Source: Levilinea saccharolytica (lineage in GTDB: Bacteria; Chloroflexota; Anaerolineae; Anaerolineales; Anaerolineaceae). From it: DNA of 64,000 nt. A model generated the notes under the pieces. It made no database searches and was not told the origin of the DNA. It saw nothing but the letters and a program-made list of their open reading frames with translations. Made by a program: the position numbers and the translations under genes. Positions 18,128-27,047 of this stretch are shown here, one piece after another. The DNA is taken from NCBI RefSeq assembly GCF_001306035.1, contig NZ_LGCM01000029.1, positions 56,042 to 120,041 of the forward strand, in the 5' to 3' direction. Position 1 is the first letter of the stretch. Each line of letters starts with the position of its first letter.

Positions 18128-18805
18128 TTATTCGCTGACGTACACACCCTCGGTGGCTTCCGCTTTCTCTTCCACCGTCGGCAGTACTTCACCCTTATAG
18201 ATCCAGACCTTGATCCCGATCTGGCCGTACGTCGTCAATGCCTCCGCGCGCGAGAAATCCAAATCCGCACGCAGCGTCTGCAGCGGCACGCGCCCTTCGC
18301 GCAGCCAAACCGTCCGCGCCATTTCCGCACCGCTCAGGCGGCCCGAAACTGAAATCCGGATGCCCTCGGCGCCCTGGCGCATGGCCTGTTGAATGGCGCG
18401 CTTCATCGCCCGCCGGTAGCTCACACGCCGCTGAATCTGCCCGGCAATGTTCACCGCCACAAGGTAAGCGTCGGTATCGGGGTTCTTGATCTCTTTGATT
18501 TCCAGATCAATCTTCTTCCCGGTCAGCGCTTCCAAATCCTGGCGGATTTTCTTCACCGTGTCGCCCTTGCGGCCGATCAAAATGCCCGGTTTCGCGGTGT
18601 GAACGATCACCTTCACCTTGCCAGGGAAGCGTTCCACTTCCACCAGCGAAACGCCAGCCCGGTCGGTTTGGGAATGGATCAGCTTGCGGATCTGAATATC
18701 CTGGTGCAGTTGATCGGTGTATTCGTCGCCTTCGGCGTACCACCGCCCTTCCCAGGGCCGGTTAATGTTCAGACGAAAACCGATTGGATGTACTTTTCGA
18801 CCCAT
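18128..18805 (-). CDS. rpsC: 30S ribosomal protein S3
   Basis: 225 residues. MGRKVHPIGFRLNI at the start, the KH domain with GILIGRKGDTVKKIRQDLE and the C-terminal domain with GAEGIRISVSGRLSGAEMAR. GGAG precedes the ATG at 18805; the open frame runs up to 18955 into rplV without similarity. S3 forms the mRNA entry tunnel with S4 and S5. Confidence 0.97.
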   Translation of the reverse strand: MGRKVHPIGFRLNINRPWEGRWYAEGDEYTDQLHQDIQIRKLIHSQTDRAGVSLVEVERFPGKVKVIVHTAKPGILIGRKGDTVKKIRQDLEALTGKKIDLEIKEIKNPDTDAYLVAVNIAGQIQRRVSYRRAMKRAIQQAMRQGAEGIRISVSGRLSGAEMARTVWLREGRVPLQTLRADLDFSRAEALTTYGQIGIKVWIYKGEVLPTVEEKAEATEGVYVSE

Positions 18806-18867
18806 AGTAACTCCTGGTGTGTCTCTTTCCGTCCCGGCCCTTTCCCCTGCCCAGACGGACCATTGTT

Positions 18868-19209
18868 CTACTCGCGTTCCCGCAAAATCACGGTGATGTG
18901 CGAATTCCGCCGTAAAATCGGCTTGAAGCGTCCGCGAGCGCCAAAGCGGCGCCATTTCCGCGTCGGGGCCTCATCCGCGGTGATTTTGTACACGTACAAA
19001 TCATCCCGGTTCAGGCCAAAATTCTCCTCCGCGTTCGCCACTGCCGAAGCCAACAACTTGCCCACGTGGCGCGCAGCCACTTTGGGGGTGAACTTCAGCA
19101 GGTTCAACGCGTCCACAGCCGCTTTCCCGCGCACCATATCAATCACCAGGCGGGCTTTTTGGGCCGAAACGCCGCAATTGCTCAATTTCGCAATAACATC
19201 TGAGGCCAT
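18868..19209 (-). CDS. rplV: 50S ribosomal protein L22
   Basis: 113 residues. SAQKARLVIDMVRGKAAVDA, LLASAVANAEENFGL and the tunnel-reaching hairpin ending RPILRRNSHITVILRE identify L22. It starts 3 bases after rpsS. A 62-base spacer separates it from rpsC. Confidence 0.97.
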   Translation of the reverse strand: MASDVIAKLSNCGVSAQKARLVIDMVRGKAAVDALNLLKFTPKVAARHVGKLLASAVANAEENFGLNRDDLYVYKITADEAPTRKWRRFGARGRFKPILRRNSHITVILRERE

Positions 19210-19212
19210 GGC

Positions 19213-19488
19213 TTATTTCCTCGAGGATTTCTCTGCTACGTGACCACGGAAATGGCGCGTAGGAGCAAATTCACCCAGGCGGTGTCCCACCATATTCTCA
19301 GTGACATAGATCGGCACATGCCGCCGACCATCGTGCACCGCAATGGTGTGCCCGACCATCTGTGGGAAGATCACACTCGCACGGCTCCAGGTGCGCAGCA
19401 CCTTCTTCTCGCCCCGAGTGTTCATCGCTTCAATCTTCTTCAGAAGCTTTGGTTCAATAAACGGTACTTTCTTTAACGAACGTGACAT
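19213..19488 (-). CDS. rpsS: 30S ribosomal protein S19
   Basis: 91 residues. [38 protein letters not shown] and the ending [17 protein letters not shown] are typical of S19 in the 30S head. Confidence 0.98.
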   Translation of the reverse strand: MSRSLKKVPFIEPKLLKKIEAMNTRGEKKVLRTWSRASVIFPQMVGHTIAVHDGRRHVPIYVTENMVGHRLGEFAPTRHFRGHVAEKSSRK

Positions 19489-19527
19489 CTTTTTCGTCCT
19501 CTCTTACCAGATCAGCGCCCTGGTATC

Positions 19528-20367
19528 CTACCGGCCACTGTTCGCATTGCGGCGGCGAACGATGTATTGGTTCGTCCGCTTGTTGCGGCGGGTCTTGTAA
19601 CCCAGGGTGGGTTTACCCCACGGAGTCTTGGGACCAGGCATACCCACAGGTTGGCGGCCTTCACCACCCCCATGCGGATGATCGCGCGGGGACATCGCCG
19701 TACCGCGCACCGTGGGGCGAATGCCCATATGGCGCTTGCGGCCCGCTTTCCCCAGCTTGATATTGCTGTGGTCCAGGTTACCCACCTGGCCGATGGTGGC
19801 GTAGCAGGTCTGACGCACCAGGCGAACCTCACCCGAGGGCAAGCGCACCTGCGCGTAATCACCTTCCTTCGCCAGCAGCTGGGCTGCCGCGCCCGCCGCA
19901 CGCACCATCTGCGCACCGCGGCCTTCGGCCAACTCAATGCTGTGGATCAGGGTACCCACCGGAATGCTGGAGATCGGCATGCTGTTGCCGGGGCGGATAT
20001 CCGCCGTGCGGCTGGTGACCACCGTATCGCCAACTTTCAAACCCACCGGCGCCAGAATGTAGCGTTTTTCGCCGTCGGCATACACCAACAGCGCCAGGCG
20101 CGCCGTGCGGTTCGGATCGTATTCAATCGCCGAAACTTTCGCGGGGATCTCGCGCTTGTTGCGCTTGAAATCCACCAGGCGGATGAATTGGCGGCTGCCG
20201 CCGCCCTGATGCCGCACCGTCACACGGCCGTGCGCATTGCGGCCTGCATGCTTCTTGCGCACCACAATCAACGAACGCTCGGGGCGGGTTTTGGTAATCT
20301 CTTCGAACGAATAGCCCGTCATGTTGCGCAGGCTAGGCGTAATTGGTTTATAAATCTTGACGGCCAT
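19528..20367 (-). CDS. rplB: 50S ribosomal protein L2
   Basis: 279 residues. [20 protein letters not shown], the SH3-like middle domain and the signature [16 protein letters not shown] near the C-terminus, which carries the His important for peptidyl transferase. The start shares one base with the rplW stop (TAATG). Confidence 0.98.
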   Translation of the reverse strand: MAVKIYKPITPSLRNMTGYSFEEITKTRPERSLIVVRKKHAGRNAHGRVTVRHQGGGSRQFIRLVDFKRNKREIPAKVSAIEYDPNRTARLALLVYADGEKRYILAPVGLKVGDTVVTSRTADIRPGNSMPISSIPVGTLIHSIELAEGRGAQMVRAAGAAAQLLAKEGDYAQVRLPSGEVRLVRQTCYATIGQVGNLDHSNIKLGKAGRKRHMGIRPTVRGTAMSPRDHPHGGGEGRQPVGMPGPKTPWGKPTLGYKTRRNKRTNQYIVRRRNANSGR

Positions 20368-20669
20368 TACTCTACCCCTTCAAAGAACGGAATGCGATCC
20401 TCTGCTGCCAGAGTCACGATCGCCTTCTTGTAACCGGAGTGACGTACAGCCACACGCCGACTGCGCGCCCGCCGCGAGCGTTTCGCCGGGGCGTTAATGA
20501 TGTTCACGCGCAGCACTTTCACATCAAACAGCTCTTCAACCGCCTCTTTCACCATCGTGCGGGTGGCATCACCCATCACTTCAAATGCATACTGGTGAAG
20601 TTTGCTCATCTGGTGGTTCGACTTCTCGGTCACCAGCGGACGGCGGAGAATATCGTAAATAGTAGCCAT
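20367..20669 (-). CDS. rplW: 50S ribosomal protein L23
   Basis: 100 residues. [17 protein letters not shown] at the N-terminus and [20 protein letters not shown] identify L23, the docking site at the exit tunnel for trigger factor and SRP. Confidence 0.97.
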   Translation of the reverse strand: MATIYDILRRPLVTEKSNHQMSKLHQYAFEVMGDATRTMVKEAVEELFDVKVLRVNIINAPAKRSRRARSRRVAVRHSGYKKAIVTLAAEDRIPFFEGVE

Positions 20670-20682
20670 TTCTTACTCCTAC

Positions 20683-21309
20683 CTATCCCAGGTTGTTCGA
20701 AATCGTATCCAGGCTGGCCAACGGCAGAATCAACTTTTCGTATTTCAGCAGATCCCGGATATTGAGGTAATTCGCCAGCAAAATCTTCGCATCCGGCAGG
20801 TTGTTCGTCGAGCGAACCACACCCTCAAAGCTTTCCTTCTGCGGAATGACGATCAAAGCCTTGGCATCCCCCACCAGCACGTTCAGGGCTTTCGCCATCA
20901 AGCGCGTCTTCGGTTCAGCCAGTTCCAGCTTATCTACCACCACAATATTCGCCTCAGCAGCCTTCACCGACAAGGCCGACCGCAGCGCCGCCCGCCGCAT
21001 TTTCAACGGCATGGCCTGCGCGTAGCTGCGCGGGTGCGGGGTGTGAATCCGGCCGCCGCCTTTCCAGTGGGCCGCTCGGATTGAACCCTGGCGCGCGCGC
21101 CCGGTCCCTTTTTGACGCCACGGCTTCCGTCCACCGCCCGATACTTCACCGCGAACTTTGGTCTGGTGCGTTCCAAGTCGGGCGTTGGCCATTTGGCGGA
21201 CAAATGCCTGATGCATCAAGTCTACAAAAATCTCGGCGTTAAAGATCGCCTCCGGCAGTTCTGCCGTGCCGACCTTCTTGCCTTCCATGTTGAAGACGTC
21301 TACTACCAT
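20683..21309 (-). CDS. rplD: 50S ribosomal protein L4
   Basis: 208 residues. VRGEVSGGGRKPWRQKGTGR ARQGSIR is the extended loop that reaches the exit tunnel. In E. coli L4 represses its own S10 operon through the leader RNA; here the corresponding promoter and leader lie upstream of rplC rather than of rpsJ. Confidence 0.97.
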   Translation of the reverse strand: MVVDVFNMEGKKVGTAELPEAIFNAEIFVDLMHQAFVRQMANARLGTHQTKVRGEVSGGGRKPWRQKGTGRARQGSIRAAHWKGGGRIHTPHPRSYAQAMPLKMRRAALRSALSVKAAEANIVVVDKLELAEPKTRLMAKALNVLVGDAKALIVIPQKESFEGVVRSTNNLPDAKILLANYLNIRDLLKYEKLILPLASLDTISNNLG

Positions 21310-21356
21310 AGTCTCTAGCTCCCTTTTCGGCTAGGAACAGTTGGCGCTTGCGCAGC

Positions 21357-21986
21357 CTACTGTTTCCGCGCCTCCTTTATCATCACCAGACCACCGCGCG
21401 GGCCAGGAATAGCCCCACGCACACCCAGCAGGTTGCGTTCTTCGTCCACGAAGACGACCTTCAGATTCTGGACTGTGACGCGGTCATCGCCCATATGACC
21501 GGGTCCACGCGAACCTTTATACACACGACCTGGGGTTGTACCCGAGCCGCGAGAGCCCGGTGCACGGTGCCGGTCCGACTGACCATGAGTCTTGGGACCA
21601 CCAGCGAAATGATAGCGCTTTACACCACCCTGGAAGCCTCGGCCTTTGCTTGTGCCGATCACGTCCACCATATCGCCCATGGCGAATAGGCTGACTTTTA
21701 CTTCATCACCTTCATTAACTTGGGGGTCTTTAGATCGGAATTCCCGCAGGAAGCGCAGCGGAGCCAGGTTATTCTTTTTCAGATGACCTTTCTCCCCACC
21801 CGTCAGTCGTTTGGGTTTGACTTCGTCAAAACCCAACTGCACGGCGGAGTACCCGTCTTTCTCGGGCGTGCGCACCTGGGTAACGTAACATGGCCCAGCT
21901 TCAACGAGAGTGACAGGAATAGCCAAGCCAGTCTCATCGAAAATCTGGGTCATGCCGATTTTCTTACCTAAAATGCCCTTGAACAT
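21357..21986 (-). CDS. rplC: 50S ribosomal protein L3
   Basis: 209 residues. [40 protein letters not shown] and the terminal [15 protein letters not shown] are L3 signatures. AAAAGGAG lies upstream of the ATG. It is the first gene behind the promoter at 22160-22188 and so heads the long S10-spc-alpha transcript. Confidence 0.98.
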   Translation of the reverse strand: MFKGILGKKIGMTQIFDETGLAIPVTLVEAGPCYVTQVRTPEKDGYSAVQLGFDEVKPKRLTGGEKGHLKKNNLAPLRFLREFRSKDPQVNEGDEVKVSLFAMGDMVDVIGTSKGRGFQGGVKRYHFAGGPKTHGQSDRHRAPGSRGSGTTPGRVYKGSRGPGHMGDDRVTVQNLKVVFVDEERNLLGVRGAIPGPRGGLVMIKEARKQ

Positions 21987-22153
21987 CTCGGTTTTTCTCC
22001 TTTTAGATTGATTTGCACAGAGACTGTCAACCTGGGCATGGTTGCATCATCTCTCAACAATGTAGTCAGCGGTCCGCTGCGTCACTCCGCGTTTTGTCTC
22101 GTGCGCCCACAAGACCGCTCTTGCATTGCTGCTGTTCGGCGATCACGCCAAAC
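21987..22153 (-). promoter_or_regulatory. Leader of the rplC operon
   Basis: About 165 untranslated bases lie between the predicted transcription start (near 22153) and the rplC ATG. AGCGGTC and GACCGCT can pair across about 30 bases inside it. A long leader at this point is what ribosomal-protein autoregulation (L4 in E. coli) would use; no known leader motif could be matched by eye. Confidence 0.4.
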
Positions 22154-22159
22154 CAGCCA

Positions 22160-22188
22160 ATTATAGTACAACCCCGGCTTTTTGACCA
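22160..22188 (-). promoter_or_regulatory. Promoter of the rplC (S10-spc-alpha) operon
   Basis: Minus strand TGGTCA (22183-22188), a 17-base spacer and a perfect TATAAT (22160-22165). It lies between rpsJ and rplC, just after the hairpin at 22195-22226. Confidence 0.75.
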
Positions 22189-22194
22189 GGGTAA

Positions 22195-22226
22195 GGGCAG
22201 CAAATGTTTGGCTTCATTTGCTGCCC
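22195..22226 (-). terminator. 12-bp hairpin between rpsJ and rplC
   Basis: GGGCAGCAAATG (22195-22206) pairs perfectly with 22215-22226 around an 8-base loop, 28 bases after the rpsJ stop. The U tract on the minus strand is poor (TTACCC), so termination may be partial. It probably ends or protects the tuf-rpsJ transcript before the rplC promoter. Confidence 0.55.
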
Positions 22227-22254
22227 ATTTTCCCTATCCATGTACTGCCTAAAA

Positions 22255-22563
22255 CTAAATCTTGATCTCGATGTCTACACCCGCGGGCAGATTGAGCCGC
22301 ATCAGCATGTCAATCGTCTTCGAATCGGGATCCAGCACATCGATCAGACGGTTGTGCGTGCGAATTTCAAAATGCTCGTGCGAGTCCTTGTCGATAAACG
22401 TTGAGCGTCGAACGGTGAACCGCTCAATTTTGGTCGGCAGCGGGACAGGCCCGACTACATGAGCACCACTGCGCTCGGCCGTGTCGACAATCCGTTTAGC
22501 GGACTGATCTAATACACGGTGGTCGTATGCCTTAAGGCGAATGCGAATACGTTGTTTGGCCAT
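22255..22563 (-). CDS. rpsJ: 30S ribosomal protein S10 (NusE)
   Basis: 102 residues. [37 protein letters not shown] and [20 protein letters not shown] are S10 signatures. S10 also acts in antitermination with NusB. It lies 10 bases after tuf and is separated from rplC by 268 bases, a hairpin and a promoter, so it belongs to the str operon here. Confidence 0.98.
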   Translation of the reverse strand: MAKQRIRIRLKAYDHRVLDQSAKRIVDTAERSGAHVVGPVPLPTKIERFTVRRSTFIDKDSHEHFEIRTHNRLIDVLDPDSKTIDMLMRLNLPAGVDIEIKI

Positions 22564-22573
22564 ACCCTCTTAC

Positions 22574-23776
22574 CTAGTCCAGAATTTTGGTGATCACGCC
22601 AGCGCCGACGGTCAGGCCGCCTTCGCGAATGGCGAACTTGGAGCCTTGCTCCAGCGCCACCGGCACAATCAGTTCAACTTCCATGTTGACATTGTCGCCC
22701 GGCATGACCATCTCTACGCCCGCGGGCAGCCGAATGTCTCCCGTCACATCCATCGTCCGAATGTAGAACTGCGGCCGGTACCCAGGGAAGAACGGCTTGT
22801 GCCGCCCACCCTCTTCCCGCTTCAACACGTACACTTCCGCGTTGAACTTGCGGTGCGGGTGAATGCTCCCCGGCTTCGCCACTACCATTCCGCGCTCCAC
22901 GTCCGTGCGCTCAATGCCCCGCAGCAGCAGGCCCAGGTTGTCACCCGCCATGCCCTGATCCAGCATCTTGTGGAACATTTCTACGCCCGTGCACACCGAG
23001 CTCATGCTCTTGTCGCGCAGACCCACGATCTCCACCGGATCGCCCACTTTGATGATGCCGCGGTCCACACGACCCGTCACCACCGTGCCGCGTCCCTTGA
23101 TCGAGAACACGTCTTCCACCGGCATCGAGAACGGTTTGTCAATCGCCCGCTCCGGCTCTTTGATGTAGCTGTCCACTACATCCAACAGCTCTTTGATGCA
23201 GGCGTATTCCGGCGCGTTCACGTCCGTCGAGGTGCTTTCCAGCGCCTTCAGCGCGCTCCCGCGCACAATCGGAATCTCGTCCCCAGGGAATTCGTTCGCG
23301 GTCAGCATTTCCCGCAGTTCCAATTCCACCAGTTCCAACAATTCCGGATCGTCCATCTGATCCACTTTGTTCAGGAACACCACGATGCTCGGCACTTCCA
23401 CCTGCCGCGCCAAGAGCACGTGCTCCCGCGTCTGCGGCATGGGGCCGTCCGGCGCCGCTACCACCAGGATCGCGCCGTCCACCTGCGCCGCACCCGTGAT
23501 CATGTTCTTGATGTAGTCGCGGTGGCCCGGCATGTCCACGTGCGCATAGTGCCGGTTCGCCGTCGAGTATTCCACGTGCGCGATGTTGATGGTGATCCCG
23601 CGCGCTTTTTCTTCCGGCGCGTTGTCAATCTGGTCATACGCCCGATATTCTGCGTTGCCCAGCATCTGGCAGTACTTCGTGATCGCCGCCGTCAAGGTCG
23701 TCTTCCCGTGGTCGATGTGTCCCATCGTGCCGACATTCAGATGCGGCTTGCTTCGATCAAATTTTTGCTTGGCCAT
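22574..23776 (-). CDS. tuf: Elongation factor Tu
   Basis: 400 residues. GTP-binding motifs GHIDHGKTT (G1), DMPGHRDY (G3) and NKVDQMDD (G4); effector RGITIN. It delivers aminoacyl-tRNA to the ribosome. All three domains are complete ([31 protein letters not shown]). It lies between fusA (49-base gap) and rpsJ. Elfamycin-contact residues seem ordinary. Confidence 0.98.
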   Translation of the reverse strand: MAKQKFDRSKPHLNVGTMGHIDHGKTTLTAAITKYCQMLGNAEYRAYDQIDNAPEEKARGITINIAHVEYSTANRHYAHVDMPGHRDYIKNMITGAAQVDGAILVVAAPDGPMPQTREHVLLARQVEVPSIVVFLNKVDQMDDPELLELVELELREMLTANEFPGDEIPIVRGSALKALESTSTDVNAPEYACIKELLDVVDSYIKEPERAIDKPFSMPVEDVFSIKGRGTVVTGRVDRGIIKVGDPVEIVGLRDKSMSSVCTGVEMFHKMLDQGMAGDNLGLLLRGIERTDVERGMVVAKPGSIHPHRKFNAEVYVLKREEGGRHKPFFPGYRPQFYIRTMDVTGDIRLPAGVEMVMPGDNVNMEVELIVPVALEQGSKFAIREGGLTVGAGVITKILD

Positions 23777-23825
23777 AAGATCTAACTCTCCTTAAGAATT
23801 AAGCCGAATAGTTTCCAGGGTTGAA

Positions 23826-25898
23826 CTAGCCGTTCAAAATTTTCTGTGCAACCGAGTCGGAAACCGGCGCATAATGGTCGAACTCCATCGAGAACACTCC
23901 CCGGCCCTGGGTTGCAGAGCGCAGCTCTGTGGCATACCCAAACATCTCGGCCAGGGGAACCCGCGCGCGGACCGCCTGTGTGTTGCCGTGGCGCATATCC
24001 ATCCCCAAAATTTCCCCGCGCCGCGCGCTGATCTGTCCCAGCACATCGCCCAGGTAGTCTTCCGGGATAATGACCTCAACACTCATAATCGGCTCAAGAA
24101 ATACCGGTAAGCCTTTCTCAACACCTTCTTTGAAGGCAAAGATCGCGGCCATCTTGAAAGCCATTTCACTCGAGTCAACTTCGTGGAAAGAGCCGTCCAC
24201 CAGGCTCACCCGAATGTCCGTCATCGGATATCCGGCCAGCGTTCCGCTGTCAGCAGCTTCAATCACGCCTTTTTCCACTGCGGGGATGTATTCCTTGGGA
24301 ATTGCACCGCCCACAATATTGTTTTCAAAAACTACACCGTTTCCACGATCTAACGGCTCCAGGTCAAAGACCACATGGCCGTATTGGCCGTGCCCACCGG
24401 TCTGCTTCACATAGCGGTATGAAAGTTTGCGCACCGGCCGCGTGATCGTCTCGCGATACGCCACCCGCGGGCGGCCCACATTGGCCTGCACGCGGAATTC
24501 GCGCATCATGCGGTCCACCAACACATCCAGGTGCAGCTCGCCCATCCCTTCAATGATCGTCTGGCCGGTGGTCTCGTCCACATGCACACGGAAAGTCGGA
24601 TCTTCTTCCGACAGCTTGTGCAAGGCCTCGCCCATCTTTTCCTGGTCCATGGTGGTCTTCGGCTCAATCGCCACCTGAATCACCGGCTCAGGGAAAGAGA
24701 TGCTTTCCAACACGATCTGTTTTTGTGCATCGGTCAGGGTGTCGCCGGTGAACGTATCTTTCAGGCCCAAAATGGCCGCGATGTCGCCTGCGTACACTTC
24801 GGTGATGTCCTCACGCCGGTCGGCGTACATGCGGATCAGCCGCCCCACGCGTTCCTTGCGTCCCTTCACCGGGTTGTAAACCATCTCACCCTGGCGCAGC
24901 ACGCCCGAATACACGCGCAAATACGCCAGCCGCCCCACATAGGGATCGGTGACGATCTTAAACACCAGCGCGCTCATCGGTTCTTCATCGCTGGGGGTGC
25001 GTTCTTCTTCGGCATCTGTGTTGGGGTTCACACCCTTCACCGCGGGCACATCCAGCGGCGAGGGCAGGTAATCTACCACCGCATCCAGCAGCGGCTGCAC
25101 GCCCTTGTTGCGCAAGGAAGAGCCGCAGAACACCAGCGTGGCCTGATTGCGGATCACCGCACCGCGCAAGGCGGCTTTCAGTTCATCCACGCTGATCTCT
25201 TCGCCTTCCAGGAACTTGACCGTCAGGTCGTCGTCCATTTCGGCAGCGCGTTCCACCATCTGGTCGCGCATTTCTTGGGCCAGATCTTTCAAATCTTCCG
25301 GAATCGCGGCGATGCGCATCTCCCGGCCCAGATCATCATCCCAATAAATGGCCTGCATGCTCATCAAGTCCACCACACCGCGGAAGCTGGCTTCGCTGCC
25401 GATCGGCAGCTGCATGGCGATGGGGTTGGCGCCCAAAAGGGTGCGGATGGAGTCAATGGCGTCTTCATACGAAGCCCCAATGCGGTCCATCTTGTTGATA
25501 AAGCAAATACGCGGAACACTGTAACGGTCCGCCTGCCGCCAAACGGTTTCACTTTGCGGTTCCACACCCTGGGTGGCGTCAAACACCACCAACCCACCGT
25601 CTAAGACACGCAAAGAGCGCTGCACTTCAGCCGTGAAGTCAATGTGCCCTGGGGTGTCGATGACGTTGATCTGGTGACCCTTCCATTCCGCAGAGACTGC
25701 CGCAGAAACGATGGTGATACCCCGTTCGCGTTCCTGGGCCATCCAATCCGTCACGGTTGTCCCTTCGTCCACGGAACCGATCCGGTAGGTCTTGCCGGTA
25801 TAGAATAAGATCCGCTCGGTCGTGGTCGTTTTTCCGGCGTCAATATGGGCGATGATGCCTATATTGCGGTAAGTTTCAATCGGATATTGCCGTGACAT
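23826..25898 (-). CDS. fusA: Elongation factor G
   Basis: 690 residues, five domains. [19 protein letters not shown] (G1), [12 protein letters not shown] (G3), NKMDRIGA (G4); domain IV with [14 protein letters not shown]; domain V ending near [15 protein letters not shown]. It catalyses translocation. It stands between rpsG (22-base gap) and tuf, the canonical str order. Confidence 0.98.
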   Translation of the reverse strand: MSRQYPIETYRNIGIIAHIDAGKTTTTERILFYTGKTYRIGSVDEGTTVTDWMAQERERGITIVSAAVSAEWKGHQINVIDTPGHIDFTAEVQRSLRVLDGGLVVFDATQGVEPQSETVWRQADRYSVPRICFINKMDRIGASYEDAIDSIRTLLGANPIAMQLPIGSEASFRGVVDLMSMQAIYWDDDLGREMRIAAIPEDLKDLAQEMRDQMVERAAEMDDDLTVKFLEGEEISVDELKAALRGAVIRNQATLVFCGSSLRNKGVQPLLDAVVDYLPSPLDVPAVKGVNPNTDAEEERTPSDEEPMSALVFKIVTDPYVGRLAYLRVYSGVLRQGEMVYNPVKGRKERVGRLIRMYADRREDITEVYAGDIAAILGLKDTFTGDTLTDAQKQIVLESISFPEPVIQVAIEPKTTMDQEKMGEALHKLSEEDPTFRVHVDETTGQTIIEGMGELHLDVLVDRMMREFRVQANVGRPRVAYRETITRPVRKLSYRYVKQTGGHGQYGHVVFDLEPLDRGNGVVFENNIVGGAIPKEYIPAVEKGVIEAADSGTLAGYPMTDIRVSLVDGSFHEVDSSEMAFKMAAIFAFKEGVEKGLPVFLEPIMSVEVIIPEDYLGDVLGQISARRGEILGMDMRHGNTQAVRARVPLAEMFGYATELRSATQGRGVFSMEFDHYAPVSDSVAQKILNG

Positions 25899-25920
25899 GA
25901 TTGCGTCTCTGGTCCTTCAA

Positions 25921-26388
25921 TTACATACGGTAGTGCGAGAAAGCACGGTTGGCTTCAGCCATCTTGTGGGTTTCTTCGCGTTTGCGGACAGCCGCGCCGG
26001 TGTTGTTGGACGCGTCAATCAATTCCGCCGAGAATTTCTCCGCGAAAGACTTGCCAGTGCGGTTGCGGGATGAATCAATCAACCAGCGCATGGCCAGGGT
26101 CAACCGGCGCGAAGCCGGAACTTCCATAGGAACCTGGTAGGTCGCCCCACCCACACGCCGCGGGCGGACTTCCATCATCGGCCCCACGTTGCGCAGCGCC
26201 TGTTCCAACACTTCCATCGGCTCACGCCCGGTGCGCTCTTTAATCAGGTCCATCGCGCCGTAAATCGACGCGGTCGCCGTGCTTTTCTTTCCAGAGTGCA
26301 TCACGCGATTGATGATCTCTTGCACGATGGTGCTGTTAAAGCGCACATCGGGGGTTACTTCTCGCTTTTCGGGTTTCGTACGTCGCAT
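25921..26388 (-). CDS. rpsG: 30S ribosomal protein S7
   Basis: 155 residues. MRRTKPEKREVTPDVRFN, GPMMEVRPRRVGGATYQVP and KMAEANRAFSHYRM at the end are S7 signatures. In E. coli S7 represses the str operon from the rpsL-rpsG spacer; here that spacer is 48 bases. Confidence 0.98.
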   Translation of the reverse strand: MRRTKPEKREVTPDVRFNSTIVQEIINRVMHSGKKSTATASIYGAMDLIKERTGREPMEVLEQALRNVGPMMEVRPRRVGGATYQVPMEVPASRRLTLAMRWLIDSSRNRTGKSFAEKFSAELIDASNNTGAAVRKREETHKMAEANRAFSHYRM

Positions 26389-26436
26389 TAAGATCTCTCC
26401 GTCTTCAATTGCCTGGCGTCAGGGTCTGATCAGCGA

Positions 26437-26856
26437 TCAGGCCTTCGGGCGCTTAGAACCATACTTCGAGCGGGACTGGCCGCGTTTGGCCACGCCCGTC
26501 GTGTCCAGCGTACCGCGCACGATGTGATAGCGCACACCGGGCAGGTCCTTCACACGACCGCCGCGCACCAGCACCACCGAGTGTTCCTGCAGGGAGTGAC
26601 CTTCACCCGGAATATAGGCGGTCACTTCGATGCCGTTGGTCAGACGCACGCGGGCAATCTTGCGCAGCGCCGAATTCGGCTTCTTGGGGGTCATGGTACG
26701 CACAACCGTGCACACACCGCGTTTCTGCGGTGCGCCTTCCATCTGGCGCACGCGGCGCTGCTTCATCGAATTCAGCGTGTACTGCAGCGCGGGTGCTTTG
26801 CTTTTGGCCTTCTTAATTTGGCGGCCTTTGCGGATCAATTGGTTAATTGTTGGCAC
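26437..26856 (-). CDS. rpsL: 30S ribosomal protein S12
   Basis: 139 residues starting [12 protein letters not shown]. The start is GTG at 26856 with GGAGG 6 bases upstream; earlier in-frame ATGs read leader sequence. Streptomycin-relevant lysines are wild type ([12 protein letters not shown] and [13 protein letters not shown]), the latter including the Asp methylthiolated in other bacteria. The gene has its own promoter at 27018-27046. Confidence 0.97.
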   Translation of the reverse strand: MPTINQLIRKGRQIKKAKSKAPALQYTLNSMKQRRVRQMEGAPQKRGVCTVVRTMTPKKPNSALRKIARVRLTNGIEVTAYIPGEGHSLQEHSVVLVRGGRVKDLPGVRYHIVRGTLDTTGVAKRGQSRSKYGSKRPKA

Positions 26857-26928
26857 GTTTTGCCTCCGAAACATTGCCTGCGGCGAAATCCTCGCCTTAT
26901 AAAATGATTGTTTTGTTTTCCAATAAGG

Positions 26929-26955
26929 GAGGCCATCGTTTGCAATGATGGCCTC
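26929..26955 (-). promoter_or_regulatory. Stem-loop in the rpsL leader
   Basis: GAGGCCATC (26929-26937) pairs with GATGGCCTC (26947-26955) around 9 bases, within the 155-base leader between the promoter at 27018-27046 and rpsL. No U tract follows, so it is not a simple terminator. It may serve leader control of the str operon. Confidence 0.5.
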
Positions 26956-27017
26956 GCCGTTGTGCAACGGATATGGGCGGGTTATGCCCACCCCTTCGCT
27001 AAGGGCAACAGGCGCTG

Positions 27018-27046
27018 ATTATATCACAGCCCATTTTGAGCGTCAA
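27018..27046 (-). promoter_or_regulatory. Promoter of the str operon (rpsL-rpsG-fusA-tuf-rpsJ)
   Basis: Minus strand TTGACG (27041-27046), 17 bases, TATAAT (27018-27023). It begins one base after the rpoB stop codon, at the position where rpoC stands in most bacteria. Confidence 0.85.
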
Positions 27047-27047
27047 G

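Noticed and set aside
22541..23785. Plus-strand frame of 414 codons
   Set aside because: Antisense to tuf, composition as above.
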